This document shows positions 9,451-18,684 of a DNA stretch of 64,000 bases, one piece after another; position 1 is the stretch's first letter, and every line of letters begins with the position of its first letter. The notes under the pieces were generated by a model. It did not search any database and was not told the origin of the DNA. It was given only the letters and a program-made list of their open reading frames with translations. The position numbers were made by a program, and so were the translations under genes. Source of the stretch: Ancylobacter sp. Lp-2 (GTDB taxonomy: Bacteria > Pseudomonadota > Alphaproteobacteria > Rhizobiales > Xanthobacteraceae); NCBI RefSeq assembly GCF_020523795.1, contig NZ_JAJALI010000004.1, positions 426,352 to 490,351 on the forward strand, given 5' to 3'.

Positions 9451-9808
9451 TCAGCGCGTGGCAACGTGCCGGAGCTCCAGAGCCGTGCAGGCTCGCCGTA
9501 TCGACACCTGCCACTTGCGACACATCATGCCGGCCAGCCCGCGCTTGCAACCAGGCCTCTTTGCGACCAGGCCCCCGACCTTTCGGCAAGCCACATCCTG
9601 TAGCAACTCACGGTCGAGGGACGGACCTGTGACGAGCTTCCTCAGCTTCGTATTGTCATCCTCGAGCTGCTTCCGCCCTCGCATGTCGAGCGGGACGAAG
9701 ACTCATATTTCTTTTCCAGTCGAAGTAGGTTGCCTGGCAGATCCCAGACGCCGGCAGCTGTCCGCCGCCCTGCCGCAGGATGAACGCCTTCCGCGTATCC
9801 GAAAACAT
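9451..9808 (-). pseudogene. IS3-family transposase remnant (OrfA and start of OrfB)
   Basis: Minus-strand pieces in two frames rebuild the start of an IS3-type transposase. FSDTRKAFILRQG and ICQATYFDWKRN match the helix-turn-helix part of OrfA. After a frameshift near 9670, RKQLEDDNTKLRKLVTGPSL and DRELLQDVACRKV match its leucine-zipper end. RKWQVSIRRAC is the start of OrfB. The rest of OrfB is missing, so the element is dead. It lies just downstream of the flippase gene and marks a decayed boundary of the polysaccharide locus. Confidence 0.8.
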
Positions 9809-10018
9809 CGCGGCCTTCCTCGTCTTCCGCTCCTCCCAGTTCAGGGATTCTGGCGCGGAAAACTCCCGCTTCAAACGATCCGATTTTCCGGGACCAGATC
9901 AATCACGACCAGCACCCAAAAACTCGCCCGCGGCGCGTCACTCCGCCGCCATCCGCATCCGGGTCGATGCAAGACACTCTTATATCCCGGAAATGTCCCT
10001 GAAATATTCCGAACAATC

Positions 10019-10822
10019 TTACTCGCCATTCCCGTCAGGAATCATTTGGGAAATGAGCAGGGCAACTTCAGTTCGGTTCTTCGCCTTGAGCTTTTTCATG
10101 ATATTTCGCACATGAACCTTAACCGTGCTTTCGCACATGCTTAGCTGGTAGGCGATAACCTTGTTCGGCGCGCCTTTGCTTAGGGCCCGCGCGACCAGCA
10201 TCTGGCGGTGCGATCCGAATATGGAGCCTCCATCGGCAGGCTGACCGAAATCTCCTTTTGGAGCAGCCACCATACCCATAAGGCTGGAGGTCGGCACATA
10301 AGTGCCACCTGCTTTCAACAATTGGAGAACTTGAGCGAGCACTTCGATCGACAGACTCGTCGGAAGATACCCCTGCGCGCCCCCCTGCATGGCCTTCAGG
10401 ACGAGGCTGGGTGCTTCATGATCCGAGAGGACCGCGAACTTGACGGAAGGCCTGCGTGCCTTGAGCTGTGCGATGTCACGCTCCAGGCTCGTCGCGCCCC
10501 CCTCTCCGCTGGACACGGAGGTCATAGACAACAGCACCAGCACCGTATCGCCGCTGTCCTCTGCCTGCATCCACTCAGACAGACTTACGTAACGTTCCAT
10601 CTCAACAGAGAACTCGGCCGCACGAAGCGACTGCAGCATACACTGAGCATGGAGCGTGCGAGGCTCGATCAAAACAATCTCTGCCCTGCCCCGCTCTGGT
10701 CGAACAACATCCTTGCTCGAAACCAAATCGACATCGCCATACAATTCAGCACGGGATGTCGAATGACGATTTTTTTGTGAAGATGCGGAAGAATATACGC
10801 TTGAACACTCGAAGTTCATCAA
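10019..10822 (-). CDS. NarL/LuxR-type response regulator with atypical receiver
   Basis: A 267-residue protein. Residues about 45-165 have the layout of a receiver domain (AEIVLIEPRTLHAQCMLQSL, then VLVLLSMTSVSSGEG, then KFAVLSDHEAP and GGAQGYLPTSLS). In the strand normally ending with the phosphoacceptor Asp I read LLSMTS, so the site seems lost. The C-terminal HTH (about 200-262) is clear: ALSKGAPNKVIAYQLSMCES, TVKVHVRNIMKKLKAKNRTE. Similar unphosphorylated LuxR-type regulators control exopolysaccharide genes in other bacteria, and its position next to the locus suggests that role. Direct evidence for a target is absent. Confidence 0.85.
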   Translation of the reverse strand: MMNFECSSVYSSASSQKNRHSTSRAELYGDVDLVSSKDVVRPERGRAEIVLIEPRTLHAQCMLQSLRAAEFSVEMERYVSLSEWMQAEDSGDTVLVLLSMTSVSSGEGGATSLERDIAQLKARRPSVKFAVLSDHEAPSLVLKAMQGGAQGYLPTSLSIEVLAQVLQLLKAGGTYVPTSSLMGMVAAPKGDFGQPADGGSIFGSHRQMLVARALSKGAPNKVIAYQLSMCESTVKVHVRNIMKKLKAKNRTEVALLISQMIPDGNGE

Positions 10823-11104
10823 ATAGCCCTCCCTATTTACACGTGCGTCCCCTTCGATGACCAGAAATGCACTTCATATCCTTGCGGACAAGGAGAATGT
10901 ATCAGTTTGGGAGCACGACTGTTGAGGCGTATTTTGCGACGCACACAACCCAAGGGAATACTACGAATTTTGAACCGTTAATGAGACTGTCCAAAAGGCG
11001 TACGCAGAGTCACGTTCGGATGCACTCCCCGCCGCCACCTCCTCCCCGAGAGACGGTATCGGCCAGTGTCGGCACCGATCTGGCTCACCAGAGGCAGGAC
11101 GTCG

Positions 11105-11255
11105 CTTTGCATTGATCCTGATGCGGATAGCAGCAAGCCCGAGTATTGCGAGGAAGTTGTCGGGGTGCCGGTCGTAGCGAAAGCTAACGATGCGCGAAAG
11201 ATTGATACGGCTGATCAAGCGCTCGACGGGGCCACGCTGACGATAGCCCGGAGCC
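11105..11255 (-). pseudogene. IS5-family transposase C-terminal remnant
   Basis: The minus strand reads GYRQRGPVERLISRINL followed by SRIVSFRYDRHPDNFLAILG and LAAIRIRI. This corresponds to the C-terminal DDE-domain end of IS5-family transposases (YRxRxxIEr...FgrlK.wRriatRYD). No upstream catalytic part is intact, and the frame soon runs into unrelated sequence. It is a degraded fragment. Confidence 0.65.
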
Positions 11256-11708
11256 GAAGGCGCCCGGCCATCCGACTCGGCTGACGGCGGCGGCGTAAAG
11301 CTGGCCTGCCATTATTGAGCGATCCGCTTGGCGGACCACCGCATTGTCAACCCTGAGGCCAGAGGATGCTGCCAGCCGGAGCGGCTCAGTGCCCGCTAGG
11401 GCGAGAAACCTCGAGCCGGGCGAGAAGCAGGGCTGCTGTTATCGCAGTGCCAGCGCTGGCTCTCGACAACGCCACTGATCCCGGCCGCAACACGCCAGCC
11501 CCTATCAACCTGGCGATGAACACCGGCCGCCGTCGGAACGGCAATGGGACGCCCCCGCGAAGCCGGAACGTCTAGCCGGCGCGTTGGGCGACGGCCTGTT
11601 CAGGCTTGCACTTCTTCTGCACCATTGCGCCATCCCCAAAAGGCCCGAACTCCTCCTTGAGGGGGCCCCTTCTTCAGACGGAAGGCCAAGCAGGCCGATC
11701 CACACCGG
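11256..11708. other. Gene-poor stretch beside the IS5 remnant
   Basis: Short open frames of 60-70 codons occur on both strands but show no recognisable domain. Some of this may be further decayed transposase sequence, which I cannot demonstrate. No promoter, repeat or RNA gene was recognised. Confidence 0.5.
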
Positions 11709-12071
11709 CTAGATTGGAGTTTGCTGCCGAGCGAGAACATACGCAATCAACGCTCGCAACTGATCCTGATCTATATGGATGTCGGATTGATCGTGCACGA
11801 CGACGTCGTACAGTGCCGGCAACGTTGCGGCACATATCGCCGTAATGGCGGCAGGCAGTGATGAGTAGTGATAGCTCGTTTTCCAGCTAGCCAATGTTTC
11901 CGGCGGAGGAGATACCCCGACCGTTGTCTCGTGATGAGCATGCTTTTCCAGCATTACTCCGGGATCGAATCCGTCCTCGGCCATGATCAGTCCCCCAGTG
12001 CCGATCTTTGAACGCACGTCCATAGCGCGGTTCTCCTCAACCACCCCGCTCTCTTCGGGGTAGGCCAGCAT
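11709..12071 (-). CDS. Hypothetical protein, up to 120 residues
   Basis: A minus-strand frame of 120 codons. Internal ATGs give possible starts at MDVRSK (residue 17) or MAEDGF (residue 30). The C-terminal half contains SYHYSSLPAAITAICAATLP and DIHIDQDQLRALIAYVLARQ. This looks like a folded helical segment rather than a shadow frame and has a plausible amino-acid balance. No family is recognised. It sits among other small genes of unknown function in a mobile-element-rich stretch. Confidence 0.45.
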   Translation of the reverse strand: MLAYPEESGVVEENRAMDVRSKIGTGGLIMAEDGFDPGVMLEKHAHHETTVGVSPPPETLASWKTSYHYSSLPAAITAICAATLPALYDVVVHDQSDIHIDQDQLRALIAYVLARQQTPI

Positions 12072-12317
12072 GTACCTTTTGAGGTGGCCGCCGAATACTG
12101 CGTTAGATGCCAGACTTCAGCGCGACGACTGAGTGGGAGCTGACCTGACCTCCTATTGGAGGCACCGATTCCATCACCGAGCGGGACTCGCCCCAATCGT
12201 CATATCCGAATTGCCAATCACTCGACCGATTTGGAGGCGCCCCGTTTCATGTTTCGCCGGCCCACAATCTCGAAGCATTTTAGCTCGAGTTTCTTCGGTT
12301 AGGCTGGGGAACAGGCA

Positions 12318-12575
12318 ATGAACAAGAAAACCTTCTACGTCGTCCAGGCCTACGAGACCGGTAGGCGTGGCGTGATCAGCGTTGGCATTCCAATCGAGGC
12401 CCGCACCTCAGAGGACGCGGCACGGATTGCTAAGCGGCTGAGCATTATCAGGCTGGGAGCCATCGCCTTCTCGCGCGATACGGGTTCCGACGAGAAGGGT
12501 TTGGGCAAGCCGGTGATCATCGCTTCATTCGGCCGGGTGCCAGAAACCGTTACTGTAAGGGATGAGCTTCCCTAG
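12318..12575 (+). CDS. Small conserved-looking hypothetical protein
   Basis: An 85-residue protein beginning MNKKTFYVVQAYETGRRGV, with a compact alternation of strands and a helix (TSEDAARIAKRLSI). It resembles small alpha/beta proteins seen in alphaproteobacterial genomic islands. The ATG is preceded by a purine-rich stretch (ggggaacagg) that can serve as ribosome-binding site. Its role is unknown. It faces the leftward gene at 12588-12818, with ends 12 bases apart. Confidence 0.6.
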   Translation: MNKKTFYVVQAYETGRRGVISVGIPIEARTSEDAARIAKRLSIIRLGAIAFSRDTGSDEKGLGKPVIIASFGRVPETVTVRDELP

Positions 12576-12587
12576 CTTCCCCTGCGA

Positions 12588-12818
12588 TTAACATTGGTCG
12601 ATCATCGCTTCCACCAGCGTTCTAGCCCGATCAAGAACGCCATTAGATGCCTCACTTTGTTCCTGCAATGCGTCGATCGCCAACAGGACGCGGTCATAAA
12701 GGTCGATGGCGTCCTGTCGGGTGATAACATCTTTCGATCTGAGAAGGGCGACGGCTTGATTTCCCGACAGGAATGCAATCAAAGCCATAGCCCTCAACAT
12801 TTCACGGTCCATGTTCAC
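12588..12818 (-). CDS. Small hypothetical helical protein
   Basis: A 76-residue mainly helical protein on the minus strand (ALIAFLSGNQAVALLRSKDV, DAIDLYDRVLLAIDALQEQS, DRARTLVEAMIDQC). The composition and regular heptad-like hydrophobic spacing look like a true small protein. No known domain is recognised. It converges with the 85-residue gene. Confidence 0.5.
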   Translation of the reverse strand: MNMDREMLRAMALIAFLSGNQAVALLRSKDVITRQDAIDLYDRVLLAIDALQEQSEASNGVLDRARTLVEAMIDQC

Positions 12819-13675
12819 TGCTTCCCCTGCGCGTCCGCTATCATCGTTGAGCCGCGCTGCAAGGAAGTCGACTATGATAAATGGATGGCGACCAGCAAAA
12901 ATGTGTCATCCATCAAACCGTAATGACCCTGTTCGAACAAAATGTGAGGAGATCTCAAAGCTCTGGACATTTCCCAGAGCCGATATCTTTTGTATCTGAC
13001 AGGCTACCAGCCACAATGCCCCGAGCCTGCATTACGGACACGGCAACAACCCGCTCCGATTGAGTGCCCCTGACTTCAGTCTACTGCATAGTCGGTCCGG
13101 CGTTCGGAGCTGACGCCACCGCGCAACACGGCACGATTGTGGCTGCGACCGAAGACGAGTGGCCCTCCGAAGAGTGGCGCGCCTCAAAACTCCACCGCTT
13201 CCGCTCGGGCTCCACAACAATACCCGCCTGACGCTGGCGGTAGAATATCTCACCCCTCCAGCAGGCGAGCGCTGGCTGGAACTGAATCTCTCGCAACAGC
13301 CACTTGCCCCCAACCAGACACTCGGCGAAGGCAGTCGACCGACGTGGCTCCGCAACAGCTTCCATCGAGCCCGCGCGCCTTCCGTGCCATCACGCCACTC
13401 CCCAAAAGCGGCCAGCCTCGCGGAAACCGCCCTCAGGAAACAGCTCAGCAAGCTTAAGTTGCCATTTGAGACGCGGTGCTCCCCAGGCTGTGTCTCACCA
13501 TCCGCAATGATGCCCGGCTCTTCGTCTGTGATGAGAATTTTCGTAAGCCTGATGGCCTCAAGTATGTATGGATCCTTGTCCTAGCCGACGAAGATCCCGA
13601 TGATCTCCAGCATCCGGTCCGTATCACCGTTTGCAAGTACAATCGCCGAAAGAATACCAGCTAGTCGTTTCGGCC
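12819..13675. other. Gene-poor stretch, probable remnants
   Basis: No intact gene is supported. Several overlapping open frames (13032-13451 minus, 13159-13584 plus) compete over the same DNA with biased Arg/Ser/Pro content. A short readable piece on the plus strand near 13110-13230 (IVAATEDEWPSEEWRASKLH) looks protein-like but stops quickly, suggesting a decayed gene. I see no repeat, RNA gene or mobile-element end. Confidence 0.4.
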
Positions 13676-13891
13676 TCATTTGGCAGCCTCCTGAGCTTGA
13701 TGAAGACACGAAATTGTCGCTGCATTTAAATCTCGCGCGACATGCGGCATCATGTCACCCTCTAACCAGAGGAGGCTGAGGCGGTGACGTGAGAGGTCGG
13801 CGCGACGAGATATTTCTGGGGCCGAATAATACCAGCGCCTAATGACGATCAATGACTCTATGTTGATCACTCCGTTGTCTCCCGCGTTCAA
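13676..13891 (-). CDS. Possible small hypothetical protein
   Basis: A 71-codon minus-strand frame (MNAGDNGVINIESLIVIRRW ...) with no recognised domain. It is the longest plausible small frame between 12.8 and 14.1 kb, but coding status is uncertain. No good ribosome-binding site was noted. The 208 bases to the CBS gene show nothing further. Confidence 0.3.
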   Translation of the reverse strand: MNAGDNGVINIESLIVIRRWYYSAPEISRRADLSRHRLSLLWLEGDMMPHVARDLNAATISCLHQAQEAAK

Positions 13892-14099
13892 CGCGTGAGA
13901 TGTGGTGAGAACATGGGCCGCTTCTCGATGGAAAAATCCTTATCTAGCCACTCATCCCTCAATGGAAATCAACACCTGCGCACTTTCTTGAATTCACGCC
14001 TCTCAGTCTCGAGGCGAGAAATCGTTGCGGCGCCGACACCTGCGGCATAATCTGGTGGCACTTCCGAGACGTCGGAGTTCATGCCAAGGAACGGCGTTC

Positions 14100-14762
14100 A
14101 TGCGCGTCAAAGATGTAATGACCACCACGATTATTAGCGTTTCACCTGAGCATGGCGTGAAGAAGGCGACCAAGCTCATGTTAGATCATAGCGTTAGTGG
14201 ACTTCCAGTTGTCGATGATGATGGTCGGATCGTTGGAATAATTACCGAGGGAGATCTGATTCGGCGAACGGAACTTGTCTCCAACTCTCTGGCGGTATCT
14301 GAAGAAACGGAGAATTCCGCCGATGAGATAGCTGGCGCTTATCTCAAGCGCACTTCTTGGCGCGTCGGTGACGTGATGACGGGTGATGTCATCACCGTTA
14401 GTGAAGATACGTCGCTGATGGACGTTGCGAGGCTCATGCATGAGAGAAGCATCAAGCGAATCCCTGTGACACGAGAAGACAAAGTCATCGGGATCGTAAG
14501 CCGCATCGACTTGCTTCATGTAATATTGATGACGAAGGCCGACCAGACCGCTACAGGTGACGAGGCCATTCAACGCAGTATCGTTCATCGGTTGAGAGAA
14601 AATACCGGCCTGGACGATTTGAATCTGACGGTGACGGTTCTCGATGGGACCGTGCATCTTTGGGGCAACATTGACACGGCGGAGCGCCGAAGAGCGGCGC
14701 GGGTCGTTGTGGAAGGAGTTCAAGGCGTCAGGGGAATAGTCGAGCATTTTACAGCGCCGTAG
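14100..14762 (+). CDS. CBS-pair and BON domain protein
   Basis: A 220-residue protein from the ATG at 14100 (MRVKDVMTTTIISVSPEHGV). An earlier in-frame ATG at 14025 adds a basic, unlikely leader. Two CBS motifs follow: residues about 1-60 (MLDHSVSGLPVVDDDGRIVG, IITEGDLIRR) and about 85-145 (RVGDVMTGDVITVSEDTSLM, SIKRIPVTREDKVIGIVSRI). A BON domain ends the protein (VTVLDGTVHLWGNIDTAERR). CBS pairs sense adenosine nucleotides and BON domains bind membranes or phospholipids. The combination is common in alphaproteobacterial stress proteins, but the exact target is unknown. Confidence 0.88.
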   Translation: MRVKDVMTTTIISVSPEHGVKKATKLMLDHSVSGLPVVDDDGRIVGIITEGDLIRRTELVSNSLAVSEETENSADEIAGAYLKRTSWRVGDVMTGDVITVSEDTSLMDVARLMHERSIKRIPVTREDKVIGIVSRIDLLHVILMTKADQTATGDEAIQRSIVHRLRENTGLDDLNLTVTVLDGTVHLWGNIDTAERRRAARVVVEGVQGVRGIVEHFTAP

Positions 14763-14852
14763 CGGTGACGTGCCGCATCAAGAAGTACACTCTGGCCTCG
14801 CGATTAGAGGTCGGCGACGGGCTATGTGGGTGAAAGTTGTGCTTGGCTGAGC

Positions 14853-16317
14853 CGGGGCTTTCGACGCCTTATTCCGGGTCGAGCAGGGCCTCGGTTTGTA
14901 GTTTCGGATCCATAGAGTCACGTGCCGCTTTCCGCGACCTGGAATGTGGGTGGCGGCACTCAACAAAACCCCGCTCATTTTGTAGAATGGCGTGATCAAG
15001 CCTCAGTTCGCGGCTGGCCTGCGGAGGGAGCGACGATGTTGAACTGGTTGCTCGTGCTGGTTCCGATCGCGATAGCGCTTGAGTATCTCGTTCCGACAAA
15101 CCATCTGCTCGTTTTCGCTACGGCTGCGGTTGCGATACTGCCGCTCGCGGGATGGATGGGACGGGCTACCGAGCAATTGGCCGATCGGGCGGGAGAAGGC
15201 GTCGGTGGATTGCTGAACGCGACCTTCGGCAACGCCGCCGAACTGATCATCGCGCTCGCAGCGTTGCGCGCTGGACTGCATGACGTTGTGAAGGCCTCGA
15301 TCGCTGGATCGATTGTAGGCAACATCCTGCTGGTGTTGGGCGCCGCCATGCTGGCCGGCGGTTTGCGGTACAAGGAGCAGCACTTCAATGTGGTCGGGGT
15401 ACGATCGCAGGCGACCATGCTGACGCTTGCCGCGATCGCGCTCATAACCCCCGCTGCCTACAATGCGGTTACAGACGATGTTGCTGCGGATTACCAAGGA
15501 ATCCTCAGCGTTTCCATTTCCGTGATCCTGCTCGCGGTATACGCCTCGTTCCTCCTGTTTTCGCTGCGGACCCATTCAGCACTTTTCGCAGGATCTTCAA
15601 CGCCAGACGATGGCGAGCATATCGAGCCCTGGCCAGTCGGACGAGCGATCTCAGTGCTTGCAGGAGCGACGGTGGCCGTTGCCTGGCTCAGCGAGATCCT
15701 GGTCGGCGCCATCGAGCCGACGGCTCACGAGTTGGGCCTGAGCGACATCTTCGTCGGCGTCTTTGTCGTCGCCATCCTCGGAAACGCTGCCGAGCACGCG
15801 TCGGCGATCACCGCCGCACGGAAGAACCGCATGGATCTGTCACTGTCGATCGCTATCGGCTCCAGCGTACAGGTCGCCCTGTTCGTCGCGCCGCTGTTGG
15901 TGTTGGCGAGTCTCGTCATCGGGCCGGCGCCGATGGATCTGCTTTTTACGACTGGCCTGGTCCTCCTGGTGCTGCTGGCGGTTCTGATAACCGGGCAGGT
16001 CGCCGGGGATGGCCGGTCGGACTGGCTGAAGGGAGTTCAGTTGCTGGCCGTCTATCTGATCCTTGGCTTTGCCTTCTTTCTGATGCCGCAATCCTGATCG
16101 TCGAAAGGCGTTTTGGTACCGTTCTCGCCGACACGGCCGGCGAGGCGTGGAAAGCCACAGCACGAGGCGGCAGTCACTGGCGGGGAATGTGAACCGGCGG
16201 CGCCTTCCAGATGCGCTCGGCGTACTCCATGATCGCCCTGTCGGAGGAGAACTTGCCGGCGCAGGCACTGTTCAGGATCGACATGCGCGTCCAGCGCCGC
16301 TGATCGCGCCAGGCGAC
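14853..16317 (+). repeat. Inverted duplication, copy 1 (cax plus glgP 3' end)
   Basis: This 1.46-kb segment is matched in inverse orientation by 61030-62487. It covers the leader of the antiporter gene, the whole gene, the short convergent gap and the last 47 codons of glycogen phosphorylase. Leader similarity is obvious over features such as the shared cattttgtaga block. The two antiporter products differ at only three of 353 residues by direct reading. In copy 1 both genes are complete, so this is likely the parental locus. Confidence 0.9.
15036..16097 (+). CDS. Cation/proton antiporter of the CaCA (Cax/ChaA) family, copy 1
   Basis: A 353-residue membrane protein. The ATG at 15036 was chosen because a purine-rich ggagggag lies 6-13 bases upstream and the N-terminal hydrophobic helix starts there. 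It has the two alpha repeats of the Ca2+:cation antiporter family: GNAAEL (65-70) with [10 protein letters not shown] (91-100), and GNAAEH (249-254). The acidic residues in these coordinate the cation. About eleven hydrophobic helices are seen, with an acidic loop [13 protein letters not shown] between halves. The protein probably expels Ca2+ or related ions in exchange for protons. It converges with glgP, with 76 bases between stops. Confidence 0.93.
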   Translation: MLNWLLVLVPIAIALEYLVPTNHLLVFATAAVAILPLAGWMGRATEQLADRAGEGVGGLLNATFGNAAELIIALAALRAGLHDVVKASIAGSIVGNILLVLGAAMLAGGLRYKEQHFNVVGVRSQATMLTLAAIALITPAAYNAVTDDVAADYQGILSVSISVILLAVYASFLLFSLRTHSALFAGSSTPDDGEHIEPWPVGRAISVLAGATVAVAWLSEILVGAIEPTAHELGLSDIFVGVFVVAILGNAAEHASAITAARKNRMDLSLSIAIGSSVQVALFVAPLLVLASLVIGPAPMDLLFTTGLVLLVLLAVLITGQVAGDGRSDWLKGVQLLAVYLILGFAFFLMPQS

Positions 16318-18684
16318 GTCGACGCGATCTTGGCAGGCGAGATAGTCGGGATAGTCGGCAACCACCAGGAATGGGTCGGAGAAGCGCAGATTATCGACGA
16401 TCGGCCTGAACACATCGCGGTCGCCGCGGGAGAACGTACCGTCGGCGATCAGCGCGAGGGCGGCTGAGAGATCGGCATGGGCCTCGACCAGTCCTTCCGG
16501 GTGGTATCCCTCGCGCCAGAGCCGATCGACTTCATCCACCGTCAACCCGAAACGGAAGAAATTGTCCGCCCCCACTTCCTCGATCATCTCGACATTAGCG
16601 CCGTCGAGCGTGCCGATGGTGAGTGCGCCATTGAGCATGAACTTCATATTGCCGGTGCCGGAGGCTTCCTTGCCGGCGGTCGAGATTTGCTCGGAGAGGT
16701 CGGCCGCAGGATAGATCGCCTGCGCGTTCTTGACGTTGAAGTCGGGAAAGAAGATCATTTTCAACCGCCCGGCAACAACCGGGTCGGCATTGACGACCTC
16801 AGCGACGCCATTGATCAGGCGAATGATGAGCTTTGCCATGAAATAGCCGGGCGCCGCCTTTCCGCCGAAGACGATGCAGCGAGGCGCAATCTCCCGCTCC
16901 GGGTTGCGGCGTATCCGATCGTAGAGCGTGATGACGTGCAGCAGGTTCAGGTGCTGGCGCTTATATTCATGGATGCGCTTGACCTGGATGTCGAAGAGCG
17001 CCGATGGGTCGACCACGACGCCGGTCCGCTCGCGGAAGCGCTGCGCCAGCACTTGCTTGTTGGTGTGCTTGACCGCACGCCAGCGCTCCTGGAACGAAGC
17101 ATCATCCGCGAGTGCTTCAAGTGCCCGGAGTTTTGACAGATCAGTGATCCAGCTTTCACCGATCGTCGCGTCAAGCAGCTGCGCGAGGCTGGGACTGCTG
17201 AGGGCGAGGAACCGCCGCGGGGTGATGCCGTTCGTCACATTGGTGAAACGGTCCGGCCAGAGATCCGCGAAATCGCGGAGAACGGTTTTCCGCAACAGGT
17301 CTGAATGCAGGGCGGCAACACCGTTTATCGTGTGGCTTCCCACCACCGCGAGATTTGCCATCCGGACGCGTTTCTCGCCGGCGTCGTCGATCAGCGAAAC
17401 CCGCGCGACGAGGCGGTCGTCACCGGGATGTGTTGCCCTAACCTCGTCGAGGAACCGGTTGTTGATCTCGTAGATGATCTCGAGCGGTCGAGGCAGGAGA
17501 CTGGCGAATAGCGGCAGTCCCCAGGTCTCGAGGGCCTCGGGCAGGAGCGTGTGATTGGTGTAGGCGAGGGTCTGACGGGTGATCGCCCAGGCGTCATCCC
17601 AGGGCACCTGCCGCTCATCGACCAGCAATCGCATCATCTCGGCGACAGCGATGGACGGATGGGTGTCGTTCATCTGCATCGCGCAGACCTCCGGCAGCCG
17701 GTCTACCGGATCGCCACGCCGGTCGAGCAGGCGCAGGACATGCTGCAATGAGCAGGAGACGAAGAAGTATTGCTGAGCCAGCCGAAGCCGCTGGCCGATC
17801 TCCGGCTCGTCGTTGGGATAGAGCACCTTGCAGAGCGTTTCCGACAGCACCTTGTCGTGGACCGCGCCGTAATAGTCGCCGCTGTTGAAGTCCCCCAGAT
17901 CGAAGGACTCGACCGCTTCGCTCTTCCAGAGCCGCAGCGTGTTGCAGGTGCCGACACCGTAGCCGAGGATCGGCGTGTCATAGGGAACGCCCTTGACCTG
18001 GTTTGCCGGAACCCAGCGCACGCGGTAACGGCCTGCTTCGTCGGTATAGTTTTCGGTGTGGCCGCCAAAGCTGACATATGCGCTCTCATCGGGGTGCGCG
18101 ATTTCCCAGGGATTGCCATGCTGTAGCCACTTGTCCGTCACCTCGATTTGAGCGCCATCTCGTATGACTTGGTCGAAAATGCCGAACTCATATCGAATGC
18201 CATAACCGATTGCCGGAATCTGGAGTGTCGCCAGCGAGTCGAGATAGCAGGCAGCCAGACGGCCAAGGCCGCCATTGCCGAGCCCCGGCTCTTCTTCCAG
18301 CGCCACCAGCACGTCGAGATCCTGGCCAAGCGCCGCCATCGCTTCGCGCGCTTCCGACTGGATGCCCAGGGAAAGCAGGTTGCTGCCGAGCTGAGGGCCG
18401 ATCAGAAACTCGGCAGATAGGTAGCAGACGACCTTGACGTCTTGGGCGGCGTAGGTCCGTACCGTGCTGGCCCAACGCTCGAGCATCCGGCCACGAACGG
18501 TATAGGCCAGCGCCATATACCAGTCATGCGGATCCGCAATGTCGGGAAATCGCCCCTGCAGGCGGACCAGGTTGTCGAGCACCGCCTGGCGCAGCGTGTC
18601 AGCCTCCAGCCCGCTCCAGGTGACCTCGGGCGATGACTGTCGTTCAGCCTGCTTTTTCACGGCGCACCTTTTTAGCCGGGCCAA
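16174..18684 (-). CDS. glgP: Glycogen/maltodextrin phosphorylase
   Basis: An 836-residue enzyme of typical GlgP length. It cleaves alpha-1,4-glucan with phosphate to release glucose-1-phosphate, using pyridoxal phosphate. The N-terminal [12 protein letters not shown] and [20 protein letters not shown] match the family. [31 protein letters not shown] and [13 protein letters not shown] form the active-site cleft, and [15 protein letters not shown] carries the cofactor lysine. The ATG at 18684 overlaps the phosphoketolase stop by 13 bases; a GTG at 18660 is an alternative. The pair forms a leftward operon. Its last 47 codons are duplicated at 61030-61173. Confidence 0.96.
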   Translation of the reverse strand: MARLKRCAVKKQAERQSSPEVTWSGLEADTLRQAVLDNLVRLQGRFPDIADPHDWYMALAYTVRGRMLERWASTVRTYAAQDVKVVCYLSAEFLIGPQLGSNLLSLGIQSEAREAMAALGQDLDVLVALEEEPGLGNGGLGRLAACYLDSLATLQIPAIGYGIRYEFGIFDQVIRDGAQIEVTDKWLQHGNPWEIAHPDESAYVSFGGHTENYTDEAGRYRVRWVPANQVKGVPYDTPILGYGVGTCNTLRLWKSEAVESFDLGDFNSGDYYGAVHDKVLSETLCKVLYPNDEPEIGQRLRLAQQYFFVSCSLQHVLRLLDRRGDPVDRLPEVCAMQMNDTHPSIAVAEMMRLLVDERQVPWDDAWAITRQTLAYTNHTLLPEALETWGLPLFASLLPRPLEIIYEINNRFLDEVRATHPGDDRLVARVSLIDDAGEKRVRMANLAVVGSHTINGVAALHSDLLRKTVLRDFADLWPDRFTNVTNGITPRRFLALSSPSLAQLLDATIGESWITDLSKLRALEALADDASFQERWRAVKHTNKQVLAQRFRERTGVVVDPSALFDIQVKRIHEYKRQHLNLLHVITLYDRIRRNPEREIAPRCIVFGGKAAPGYFMAKLIIRLINGVAEVVNADPVVAGRLKMIFFPDFNVKNAQAIYPAADLSEQISTAGKEASGTGNMKFMLNGALTIGTLDGANVEMIEEVGADNFFRFGLTVDEVDRLWREGYHPEGLVEAHADLSAALALIADGTFSRGDRDVFRPIVDNLRFSDPFLVVADYPDYLACQDRVDVAWRDQRRWTRMSILNSACAGKFSSDRAIMEYAERIWKAPPVHIPRQ

